Position numbers and translations under genes: made by a program. A stretch of DNA of 64,000 nt from Paraburkholderia ginsengisoli NBRC 100965 (GTDB lineage Bacteria; Pseudomonadota; Gammaproteobacteria; Burkholderiales; Burkholderiaceae). The notes under the pieces were generated by a model. The model had not been told where the DNA came from, made no database searches, and worked only from the letters and a program-made list of their open reading frames with translations. Positions 1 through 7,316 of the stretch are shown here, piece after piece; positions within the stretch are counted from its first letter, which is position 1, and each line of letters starts with the position of its first letter. Location: assembly GCF_000739735.1 (NCBI RefSeq), contig NZ_BBJF01000019.1, positions 1-64,000 on the forward strand, written 5' to 3'.

Positions 1-39
1 TGCGCCCGTGTTCGGCGTGCTGTTGTCTGCTTCGCTCAT
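1..39 (-). CDS. 5' end of a divergent gene, probably first prp-operon gene (prpC-like)
   Basis: Only the first 13 codons are inside the window, reading MSEADNSTPNTGA from an ATG at 39-37, with an AGGAG Shine-Dalgarno just upstream (minus strand). The gene runs off the left edge. A sigma-54 promoter at 87-102 drives it and the divergent neighbour is PrpR, so it should be the first gene of a propionate (2-methylcitrate) operon. The N-terminus resembles, from memory, Burkholderia 2-methylcitrate synthase, which often starts with MSEA. That identification is an inference from a few residues and context; another prp gene is possible. Confidence 0.55.
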   Translation of the reverse strand, partial: MSEADNSTPNTGA

Positions 40-86
40 CGGTTGTCTCCTGAGGCATGGTGGGGTTTTTGACTGGCCTCGTTAAA

Positions 87-102
87 CGCAAAGAACGGGC
101 CA
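87..102 (-). promoter_or_regulatory. Sigma-54 (-24/-12) promoter of the divergent prp-type gene
   Basis: On the minus strand the sequence is TGGCCC-GTTCT-TTGCG. It has GG and GC separated by exactly ten bases, the defining spacing of RpoN promoters (consensus TGGCAC-N5-TTGCW). It lies about 48 bases upstream of the ATG at 39, and the adjacent regulator is a sigma-54 activator with an intact GAFTGA loop. Confidence 0.85.
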
Positions 103-129
103 GCCGCGATGCCGCCACCTAAGTGCCTG

Positions 130-194
130 ATTTCACGGAAAACACTCGCCGCGCGCCGCCACCGGCTCATTTCACAAATGAAATCGGCATTTCA
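130..194. promoter_or_regulatory. Phased ATTTCA half-sites, probable PrpR upstream activator sequence
   Basis: ATTTCA occurs at 130-135, 169-174 and 189-194, and its complement TGAAAT at 179-184. The last three are spaced exactly 10 bases apart, giving two overlapping palindromes (ATTTCA-N4-TGAAAT, then TGAAAT-N4-ATTTCA). The 130 copy is 39 bases before the 169 copy, about four helical turns. The cluster lies 30-110 bases upstream of the sigma-54 promoter and between the divergent genes, as expected for an enhancer bound by PrpR. Binding by PrpR is an inference. Confidence 0.65.
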
Positions 195-257
195 GTTCGG
201 GAATCGGTGCGCGCATAATAGGCGGACTTCACCCACCCGCCGCGAGAGCCTCCCGCC

Positions 258-2255
258 GTGAGCACACCTCTGTTCGAACCATCGCCGCGTCCGCGCATCT
301 GGGCGCTCAGCATCAGCCGCCTGCGCGATCTGTTTTTCGACATCGCCGGCGAATACGTCGAACGCGCGGACCTGCGCATCGTCTCGCACGGTTTCGAGGA
401 CGCGGTGCGCGAGATCGAGAGCGCGGGCGCGGGTCGTCCCGATGTGGTGATCGCGGGCGGCTCGAACGGCGCGTATCTGAAAACGCGCGTGTCGGTGCCG
501 GTCGTGCGAATCAACCCGACCGGCTTCGACGTGATGCACGCGCTCGCCCGCGCGCGGCGCGACGGCGCGCGCGTCGCGCTCGTCACGCACGGCGACACGC
601 CCGACGAAGTGCGGCGCTTCACGGCGGCCTACGCGCTCGACGTCACGTTCGCGTCGTATCAGTCCGTGCAGGACGCGGAGAGCGTCGTGCTCGACCTGAG
701 CGATCGCGGCATCGACGTGGTGGTCGGCCCCGGCCTCGTCACCGATCTCGCCGCGAACGCCGGGATGGGGGCGGTGTTCCTCTATTCGCGCGCGTCGGTG
801 CGTGCGGGCTTCGACACTGCGCTCGAAGTCGCGCAAGCCACGCGCCGCGAAACCGTGCGCCGTCAACGGCTCGACAATCTGCTGCAACATCTGCGCGACG
901 GCGTCGTCGCGCTCGATGCGCAAGGCCACGTCGAAGTGATGAATCAGCGCCTCGCCAGCGTGCTCGGCATCGACGCGGCGAAAGCCGTGGGCCGCGCATT
1001 GCTCGACCTCGCACCCGATCTCGCGGGCAGTCTGCCCGACGCGGACGGCGACAACTTCTGCACGCTGCGCGGTGCGAGCTATGTCGTGCATCGCGGCCCG
1101 CTGGCCAGCAACAGCGCGGCGGCGGGCACCGTACTGACGTTTCAGGAATCGCGCGCGGTCGAGCGGCTCGATCGAACATTGCGCGCGCGGCAACGCGTGC
1201 AGCAGTTCACCGCGCGTTACCGGCTCGACGATATCGTCGGCGCATCGGAATCGATCGAGCGGGTGCGCGCGCTCGTGCGGCGCTACGCGAAGTCGGACGC
1301 GACGGTGCTGATTCTCGGCGAAAGCGGCACCGGCAAGGAGATGGTCGCGCAGAGCATGCATCAGTTGAGCGCGCGGCGCGACTTCGCGTTCGTCGCGATC
1401 AATTGCGGCGCGTTTCCCGAGGCGTTGCTGGAGAGCGAGCTGTTCGGCTACGAGGAAGGCGCGTTCACCGGCGCCCGCAAGGGCGGCAAGGCGGGGCTGA
1501 TCGAAGTCGCGCATCGCGGCACGCTGTTTCTCGATGAGATCGGCGAAATGCCGCTGTCGTTGCAAAGCCGCCTGCTGCGCGTGCTGCAGGAACGCGAGGT
1601 AGTGCGGCTGGGATCGACGGAGCCGACACGCGTCGATATCCGCGTCGTCGCGGCGACGCATCGCGCGCTGACCGAAGGCGTCGCGTCCGGCAGCTTTCGC
1701 GCCGATCTCTACTATCGGCTGAACATTCTGAGCATCGCGTTGCCGCCGCTGCGCGAGCGACCCAACGATCTGCTGCCGCTCGCCGCCGAATTGCTGCGCC
1801 AGGCCGCCGCGCGCGAACCGAGGCTTGCGGCACGCGTGCCGGACGCCGCAACGGCAGAGCGTGTGCTTGCCGGTCTCGGCGGGTCGCTGAAGCGTTATGC
1901 GTGGCCGGGCAACGTGCGTGAGTTGCAGAACGTGATCGAACGGATCGCGGTCGAACTCGCGGATGCGGACATCGGCGTGGATGTGGAGACGAGCAACGGT
2001 GCGCAGCAATCTGTTAGCGACAACACCGCCGTCGTCACCCGCGAAATGCTGCGCACTGTCGCGCCTGAAATCGTCGACGCCCACGCGCGGCCGACGAAGT
2101 CCGCCGCGCTCACGCTGCGCGAGCGCAGCCGTCATGTGGAAGCCGATCAGATTCGCGCCGCACTCGCGGCCCACGATGGCGACCGCGACGCGGCCTGCGA
2201 CGCGCTCGGCATCAGCAAGACGACGCTATGGCGCAAGCTGAACGCGGCGCGTTAG
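258..2255 (+). CDS. prpR: PrpR-type sigma-54-dependent transcriptional activator
   Basis: A 665-residue enhancer-binding protein that would activate the divergent operon through RNA polymerase-sigma-54. The N-terminal PrpR sensor domain (about residues 12-190) is followed by a PAS-like segment (about 200-300). The AAA+ domain (about 325-560) has Walker A GESGTGKE near residue 354 and the sigma-54-contacting GAFTGA loop at about 401-406. A Fis-type helix-turn-helix ends the protein (DACDALGISKTTLWRKL). The start is GTG at 258. In known systems PrpR senses 2-methylcitrate and turns on propionate catabolism; the sensor domain and the divergent sigma-54 promoter agree with that. The C-terminus contains a poorly conserved linker (about 580-620). 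Related PrpR_N regulators of other pathways cannot be fully excluded. Confidence 0.88.
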   Translation: MSTPLFEPSPRPRIWALSISRLRDLFFDIAGEYVERADLRIVSHGFEDAVREIESAGAGRPDVVIAGGSNGAYLKTRVSVPVVRINPTGFDVMHALARARRDGARVALVTHGDTPDEVRRFTAAYALDVTFASYQSVQDAESVVLDLSDRGIDVVVGPGLVTDLAANAGMGAVFLYSRASVRAGFDTALEVAQATRRETVRRQRLDNLLQHLRDGVVALDAQGHVEVMNQRLASVLGIDAAKAVGRALLDLAPDLAGSLPDADGDNFCTLRGASYVVHRGPLASNSAAAGTVLTFQESRAVERLDRTLRARQRVQQFTARYRLDDIVGASESIERVRALVRRYAKSDATVLILGESGTGKEMVAQSMHQLSARRDFAFVAINCGAFPEALLESELFGYEEGAFTGARKGGKAGLIEVAHRGTLFLDEIGEMPLSLQSRLLRVLQEREVVRLGSTEPTRVDIRVVAATHRALTEGVASGSFRADLYYRLNILSIALPPLRERPNDLLPLAAELLRQAAAREPRLAARVPDAATAERVLAGLGGSLKRYAWPGNVRELQNVIERIAVELADADIGVDVETSNGAQQSVSDNTAVVTREMLRTVAPEIVDAHARPTKSAALTLRERSRHVEADQIRAALAAHDGDRDAACDALGISKTTLWRKLNAAR

Positions 2256-2480
2256 CGCGGGCGCGGCGCTCCAGGCGACTTCGCAAACCACGCGTAACGC
2301 AGCGGGATCGGCTAGCGGGACGGCGTGCGTGACTCGCTGTGTGCCGATACGTGAGTAGCACACGAGTCCTGCACGGTGGCTCGACCAGGCGCCCCCTTTC
2401 AGATGCAAACGACAGGAATAGAATAAGCGCCGTTGAATCATCGAAAGCTCTGATCCAGAGCCCCAAAGGAGAAGCACAGC

Positions 2481-3569
2481 ATGTCGAACAAATATCGGAT
2501 TGCCGTCATACCCGGCGACGGCATCGGCGTCGAAGTCATGCCCGAAGCCATTCGCGCGCTGGACGTGGTGCAGCAGCGCTTCGGCATCGAGATCGAGTAC
2601 CAGCACATCGAATGGGCAAGCTGCGAGTACTACGCGAAGCACGGCAAGATGATGCCGGACGACTGGAAGACGCAGTTGCAATCGGCCGATGCGATTCTGT
2701 TCGGCGCGGTCGGCTGGCCCGACACCGTGCCCGATCACATCTCGTTGTGGGGGTCGCTGCTGAAATTTCGGCGCGAGTTCGATCAGTACATCAACCTGCG
2801 ACCGGCGCGCCTCTTTGCCGGCGTGCCGTCCCCGCTCGCGGGCCGCAAAGCCGGCGACATCGATTTCTGGATCGTGCGCGAGAACACCGAAGGCGAATAT
2901 TCGTCGGTGGGCGGCGTGATGTTCGAAGGCACCGAGCGCGAGTTCGTGCTGCAGGAATCGGTGTTCACGCGGCACGGCAGCGAACGCGTGCTGAAGTTCG
3001 CGTTCGATCTCGCGCAGCGCCGCGAACGCAAGCAGATCACGGTCGCCACCAAGAGCAACGGCATCGCGATCAGCATGCCGTGGTGGGACAAATGCGCGGC
3101 CGGCATCGCGGCGCAGTACCCGGACGTGAAGTGGGACAAGCAGCACATCGACATACTGTGCGCGCGCTTCGTGCTGAACCCGGATCGCTTCGACGTGGTG
3201 GTGGCGACCAACCTGTTCGGCGACATTCTGTCCGATCTCGGTCCGGCTTGCACCGGCACGATCGGCCTCGCGCCGTCGGGCAACCTGAACCCGGACCGCA
3301 AGTTTCCGTCGCTGTTCGAACCGGTGCACGGCTCGGCGCCCGATATCGCCGGCAAGAACATCGCCAATCCGATCGCAATGATCTGGTCGGCGGCGATGAT
3401 GCTCGACTTCCTCGGCAACTCGACCGGCAAGGAACGCGCAGCGCACGACGCGATGCTCGCGGCGATCGAAGCGACGCTGCTCGAAGGTCCGCATACGGGT
3501 GACCTCGGCGGCAAGGCGAACACGACCGAGGTCGGTCAGGCAATCGCGGCAAAGCTCGCCGCCGCGTGA
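2481..3569 (+). CDS. ttuC: Tartrate dehydrogenase/decarboxylase (D-malate dehydrogenase family)
   Basis: A 362-residue cytoplasmic NAD-dependent beta-decarboxylating dehydrogenase of the isocitrate/isopropylmalate family. TtuC/YeaU proteins oxidise L-tartrate, meso-tartrate or D-malate. Visible family marks are the N-terminal PGDGIGVEV, RENTEGEYSSVGG (about 134-146), the metal-binding aspartates in DILSDLGPACTG (about 246-257), and the C-terminal FEPVHGSAPDIAGK. The Shine-Dalgarno AAAGGAG lies about 10 bases before the ATG. Length matches the family. The AAHS permease gene 470 bases downstream could bring in the substrate, but the gap makes co-transcription uncertain. Tartrate and D-malate activity cannot be told apart from sequence. 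Confidence 0.85.
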   Translation: MSNKYRIAVIPGDGIGVEVMPEAIRALDVVQQRFGIEIEYQHIEWASCEYYAKHGKMMPDDWKTQLQSADAILFGAVGWPDTVPDHISLWGSLLKFRREFDQYINLRPARLFAGVPSPLAGRKAGDIDFWIVRENTEGEYSSVGGVMFEGTEREFVLQESVFTRHGSERVLKFAFDLAQRRERKQITVATKSNGIAISMPWWDKCAAGIAAQYPDVKWDKQHIDILCARFVLNPDRFDVVVATNLFGDILSDLGPACTGTIGLAPSGNLNPDRKFPSLFEPVHGSAPDIAGKNIANPIAMIWSAAMMLDFLGNSTGKERAAHDAMLAAIEATLLEGPHTGDLGGKANTTEVGQAIAAKLAAA

Positions 3570-4041
3570 GTCTGCTGCTCCGCCGGCGGACCAGCGTCGG
3601 GTAATCCCGCGTTGACCCGCCACTAGCGGATTACTTACAGTTCCATGTTCGGATAAAGAATCACAGTTCTATATACGAACAAATTCGCCGCGAAGGGAGA
3701 TTGGCAGCCGGGGGGGGTTTCTGGCAGTCACGCGGGCCTCGCGCCCGCCCCGGCCTGCGCGACACCACGTCATACGCATCACACGCATAAGCAGAGAGCC
3801 CGGCGCACGGTCGTCAGGCCAGGCTGTCCCGGTACGCTCCGGCGTTCAGGCGTGTCTGCGTTCAAAACGTCAAGGCATTCGCACGCATCGGCGGCAAGAT
3901 ACACCCGGCACGGTGCATCGCCGTCGTCGCGGGCAACCTGGTTTGCGGCGAACGCGGGCATCGTGCAGCGCTGACAATCGGCGTACGATCGTAAGAAAAG
4001 CAAGCGCGTTGCAAAGCGCCTTTTGCAATCAGGAGACCATC
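3570..4041. promoter_or_regulatory. 472-base intergenic region with IclR-like palindrome
   Basis: No convincing gene. Two related 17-base elements, at 3637-3653 (ACAGTTCCATGTTCGGA) and 3663-3679 (ACAGTTCTATATACGAA), lie 26 bases apart. The second contains the palindrome GTTC-N7-GAAC (3666-3680). The GTTC...GAAC form resembles operators of IclR-family regulators of aromatic-acid genes (PcaR/PobR type), which would fit the AAHS symporter gene downstream. A run of eight G lies near 3711-3718. Regulator identity is inference only. Confidence 0.4.
3574..3595 (+). terminator. GC-rich hairpin just after ttuC, possible weak terminator
   Basis: A near-perfect inverted repeat centred on CCGCCGGCGG starts five bases after the ttuC stop codon, with one mismatch in an 11-base arm. 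No T-run follows, so intrinsic termination is doubtful; it may stabilise the 3' end of the message. Confidence 0.35.
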
Positions 4042-5400
4042 ATGAGCCGCAGCACCGCTGTGAACGTTCAAACCTTCATCAACGAACATCCCTTCTCGCC
4101 GTTCCAGTGGCTGGTTTTTTTCATGTGCTTCGTCATCGTCCTGCTGGACGGTTTCGACACGGCCGCGATCGGCTTCATCGCGCCTTCGCTGATCGCTGAA
4201 TGGGGCATCTCCAAGCCGGCGCTCGCGCCGGTGCTGAGCGCTGCGCTGTTCGGCCTCGCGTGCGGCGCGCTCGGCTCGGGCCCGCTGTCCGACCGACTCG
4301 GCCGGCGCGTGATGCTGCTCGGCTCGGTGCTGCTGTTCGGCGTCGCGTGCCTCGCCTCGGCGTTCTCGAACAGCATCGAACAATTGACCGCGCTGCGCTT
4401 CATCACGGGCGTCGGCCTCGGCGCGGCGATGCCGAACGCCGTCACGATGATGGGCGAATACTGCCCGGACCGCCGCCGCGCGACGGTGATCAATCTGATG
4501 TTCTGCGGTTTTCCGCTGGGCGCCGCGTTCGGCGGTTTCCTCGCCGCGTGGATGATCCCGCATTTCGGCTGGCGCAGCGTGCTGCTGCTCGGCGGCATCA
4601 CGCCGCTGCTGCTGATGATTCTGCTGCTGACCAAAATGCCGGAGTCGGTGCGCTACATGGTGGCGAACAATCGGCCGGTCGAACGGATTCGCGCGGCGCT
4701 CTCGCGCATTTCCGGCGACGCCGTTCAAGCCAGCGCCTTCACGATGACCGAAACGGCGCCGCAAACGGGCAGCAAGGGCCTGGGCGTGGTGTTGTCGCGC
4801 TCGTACATCATCGGCTCGGTGATGCTGTGGGTTGCCTACTTCATGGGCCTCGTGATCTTCTACGCGTCGATCAACTGGATGCCGATCCTGCTGAAGGATG
4901 CCGGACTCACGCCGCAACGCGCGACGCTGATCTCCGCGCTGTTCCCGCTCGGCGGCGTCGGCGCGGTGGTCTGCGGCGTGCTGATGGACCGCTTCAACGC
5001 GAACCGGATCATCGCTGCCTGCTATGCGCTGACTGCCGTGAGCGTGTATTTCATCGGCCAGGCGGCGGGCAACGTGGGCGCGCTCGTGTTCATCGTGTTC
5101 GTCGCGGGCGTGCTGATGAATACCGCGCAATCGTCGATGCCGGCGCTCGCCGCCGCGTTCTATCCGACCGAAGGCCGCGGCACGGGCGTCGCGTGGATGC
5201 TCGGCGTGGGCCGCTTCGGCGGGATCGCGGGTTCGTTCCTCGTGGCCGAACTGACGCGCCGTCACTTCACGTTCGGCGGCATCTTCGCGACCGTTGCGGT
5301 GGCGGGTCTGCTGTCGTGCGTGGCCCTGCTGATCAAGCAGGCGGCGCGGCCGCATGTGGCGACGGCGCCGACCTCGAAGGCGGAATCGTTCGGGCATTGA
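4042..5400 (+). CDS. MFS aromatic-acid:H+ symporter (AAHS family)
   Basis: A 452-residue inner-membrane permease with about 12 hydrophobic segments. It has the AAHS signatures: an early membrane aspartate in LLDGFDTAAIGFIAPSL, the loop 2-3 motif SGPLSDRLGRRVML, and GVGLGAAMPNAVTMMGEY in helix 4-5. These match PcaK/BenK/MhpT proteins that import benzoate, protocatechuate or related acids with protons. The start is the ATG at 4042, which has AGGAG eight bases upstream; longer in-frame starts upstream lack a ribosome-binding site. A strong intrinsic terminator follows at 5464. The substrate cannot be read from sequence. The ttuC neighbour suggests a hydroxy- or dicarboxylic acid, while the family suggests an aromatic acid. 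Confidence 0.88.
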   Translation: MSRSTAVNVQTFINEHPFSPFQWLVFFMCFVIVLLDGFDTAAIGFIAPSLIAEWGISKPALAPVLSAALFGLACGALGSGPLSDRLGRRVMLLGSVLLFGVACLASAFSNSIEQLTALRFITGVGLGAAMPNAVTMMGEYCPDRRRATVINLMFCGFPLGAAFGGFLAAWMIPHFGWRSVLLLGGITPLLLMILLLTKMPESVRYMVANNRPVERIRAALSRISGDAVQASAFTMTETAPQTGSKGLGVVLSRSYIIGSVMLWVAYFMGLVIFYASINWMPILLKDAGLTPQRATLISALFPLGGVGAVVCGVLMDRFNANRIIAACYALTAVSVYFIGQAAGNVGALVFIVFVAGVLMNTAQSSMPALAAAFYPTEGRGTGVAWMLGVGRFGGIAGSFLVAELTRRHFTFGGIFATVAVAGLLSCVALLIKQAARPHVATAPTSKAESFGH

Positions 5401-5463
5401 GCGAACGCGCCGCGTGTGGCGCCCGGTGACGGGCGCGCCGGATGGTCCGCAGGTCTCTCCCGA

Positions 5464-5490
5464 AGCCGCCCCCGCAGGGGCGGCTTTTTT
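5464..5490 (+). terminator. Rho-independent terminator after the AAHS permease
   Basis: A perfect 9-base stem (AGCCGCCCC / GGGGCGGCT) with loop CGCA is followed immediately by six T residues, 64 bases after the permease stop. Confidence 0.92.
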
Positions 5491-5644
5491 GTTGCCGCGG
5501 AACACGGACGAGACGCTGAGCGAGCCGGCAAAAAAGCGAGGCGCGTCACTTCCCGATAAACTACGCCGTTGCTCACCCGCGCGGCCGCCGCGATGGCCGA
5601 CGCCATCGCCGCCGCGCCGCTCATCTCAAGTCAGGATTCCGGTA

Positions 5645-5971
5645 ATGAAACGCGTAGTCGTATCCGCGCTGCTGGCGGTGTGTCTCGCGCAACCGGCCGC
5701 CCAGGCCGTTGCACAGACCGTCAGCGATCAATGTTTTGCACTCGGCGATATCGCCGGCCAGGTCGTGTCGTGGCGCGCGCACAGGAAAACCCGGGCCCAG
5801 GCGCTCGAGCAGGCGGCCAGGTACTACAAGGACCCGGCCGACCGCGAGGCGGTCGACGCGATCATCGAGAAGATTTTCAGCCCGGACGCGCCGCGCATGA
5901 CGCCCGATCAGGCGAGCATGGCGATCACGTCGGACTGTCTGAAGAAGAAGGGGCAGGCACCCGCGCAGTGA
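5645..5971 (+). CDS. Small exported protein of unknown function
   Basis: A 108-residue protein with a clear Sec signal peptide (MKRVVVSALLAVCLAQPAAQ, then AQA and AVA cleavage-type motifs near 22-24). The mature part is short, helical-looking and carries two cysteines (SDQCFALGD and TSDCLKK), which could form one disulfide in the periplasm. The ATG at 5645 is chosen because it begins the signal peptide; only a weak Shine-Dalgarno (CAGGA) is seen. I do not recognise the family. It stands alone between the AAHS terminator and the convergent galactan operon. Confidence 0.6.
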   Translation: MKRVVVSALLAVCLAQPAAQAVAQTVSDQCFALGDIAGQVVSWRAHRKTRAQALEQAARYYKDPADREAVDAIIEKIFSPDAPRMTPDQASMAITSDCLKKKGQAPAQ

Positions 5972-6014
5972 TGCCTGCGTTACGCGGCGCTTGCGCCGCC
6001 GGCACACACACACG

Positions 6015-7175
6015 CTAGCGCCGGCGAAACGCATCCAGCGACGGCAACGCGTTGCCGTGAAAATCGAACAACGTGTTGTTGTCCCACTGATCGCCCGCGC
6101 CGTTTTCCCAGCCGACGTTCGGCGTCGGAATCCATTCGGGCTCCCACCAGAACACGCCCTTGCCGTGACCGTCCGGGATCGCCTTGACGATGTCCGTGAC
6201 CGCGCCGAGAAACTGCGCCTGGCCCGCCGGCGTCTGCGGAAAGGTCGACGTGCCGACATTGGTCATCGAGTTGGGTTCGGAATCACCGTCGCTGGTCGTC
6301 CACGGATACGCGGTCTCGACCACCATCACGTCCTTGCCGTAGCGCGTCGCCAGATCGTTCGCGTTGTTCTGCAAATCGCTCAGCGAACCTTGCCATTGCG
6401 GGTAGTAGGACAGCCCGATCACGTCGAACGTCACGCCGCGCTGCGTCGCGCTGTCGAACCACCAGCGGCTCGTCGCGTTGTTGCCGCCGCTGTCGATATG
6501 CAGCATGACCTTGGTGCGCGGGTCGACGGATTTGACCGCGTCGTGCCCCGCCTTCAACAGCAGCGCGAGGTTGTCCAACTGATCGTACTTGCCGAGCGGC
6601 CACAGCATGCCGCCGGTGATCTCATTGCCGATCTGCACCCACTCCGGATGCACGCCGTCGTGCTTGAGCATCCTCAGCACATCCGACGTGTACGCCGACA
6701 GCAGCGCACAGGTCTGCGCGATGTCCTTGCCTTCCCACTCGTGCGGCGGATACTGCTTGCCCGGATCGGCCCACCAGTCGCTGTAGTGGAAGTCGATCAG
6801 CACGCGCAGGCCGAGCGCGGTGGCGCGGCGCGCCAGCACGCGCACGTGTTCGGCATTGTTGTAGCCTGCTGCGGGACTCTGGTTGGCCGGGAAATAGTTC
6901 GGATTGCCAGGATCATTCCAGACCTTGATACGAATCGAGTCGACGCCGTGATCCTTCAGAATCCGCAGACAGTCGAGCCGCTCGCCATGCTCGTAGAACT
7001 TCGCGCCGTTCGCTTCCAGTTCGAGCAGCGTCGACACGTCCGCGCCCATCGCAAAACGGCCGCCGCCGTGCGCCGACGACTCGCGTTCGCCCGCGACGGC
7101 GGGCATGCCCACCGTCGCGCCCATGCCCGCCGCAGCGGCCGACGCCAGCCATCCCAGCATTTCTCTTCGGTTCAT
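6015..7175 (-). CDS. Secreted arabinogalactan endo-beta-1,4-galactanase (GH53)
   Basis: A 386-residue glycoside hydrolase that would cut beta-1,4-galactan side chains of pectin. The GH53 barrel has the acid/base glutamate in QIGNEITGG (about residue 184) and the nucleophile in VVETAYPW (about 287), plus the family motifs SIRIKVWNDPG and DFHYSDWWADPGKQ. The N-terminus (MNRREMLGWLASAAAAGM) has paired arginines and a hydrophobic stretch: a Tat-like signal, though a Sec signal is also possible. It is the last gene of the galactan operon, 141 bases after the GH42 gene. It is the counterpart of Bacillus GanB and should act outside the cytoplasm to release galacto-oligosaccharides for the ABC importer. 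Confidence 0.93.
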   Translation of the reverse strand: MNRREMLGWLASAAAAGMGATVGMPAVAGERESSAHGGGRFAMGADVSTLLELEANGAKFYEHGERLDCLRILKDHGVDSIRIKVWNDPGNPNYFPANQSPAAGYNNAEHVRVLARRATALGLRVLIDFHYSDWWADPGKQYPPHEWEGKDIAQTCALLSAYTSDVLRMLKHDGVHPEWVQIGNEITGGMLWPLGKYDQLDNLALLLKAGHDAVKSVDPRTKVMLHIDSGGNNATSRWWFDSATQRGVTFDVIGLSYYPQWQGSLSDLQNNANDLATRYGKDVMVVETAYPWTTSDGDSEPNSMTNVGTSTFPQTPAGQAQFLGAVTDIVKAIPDGHGKGVFWWEPEWIPTPNVGWENGAGDQWDNNTLFDFHGNALPSLDAFRRR

Positions 7176-7198
7176 TCGTCATCCTCCATCTATTGAAT

Positions 7199-7221
7199 GG
7201 CGGCTCTTTTGAAAGGCCGCC
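7199..7221 (-). repeat. Intercistronic hairpin between GH42 and GH53 genes
   Basis: An inverted repeat GGCGGC-T-CTTT / AAAG-GCCGCC (one bulged T, two-base loop) lies about 24 bases before the galactanase start codon. It could process or stabilise the operon mRNA or reduce read-through into the last gene. No role can be proved from sequence. Confidence 0.5.
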
Positions 7222-7316
7222 TGGTCCGGTTTGATGCGCCTGTGTTTCAACCTCCGGTTTGCTGCTTCTTCGACTGCACCCTCTGCCCACTCATCCGGTT
7301 CCTACGGTCGGCCTTC

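Noticed and set aside
192..2174. A 660-codon open frame on the minus strand through prpR
   Set aside because: It is a shadow of the GC-rich prpR gene: repetitive Arg/Ala/His composition, no family motif, and the plus-strand protein has all activator motifs.
3862..5505. A 547-codon minus-strand frame over the AAHS permease
   Set aside because: Composition is an Arg/His/Ala/Glu antisense artefact and the plus-strand frame is an obvious permease.
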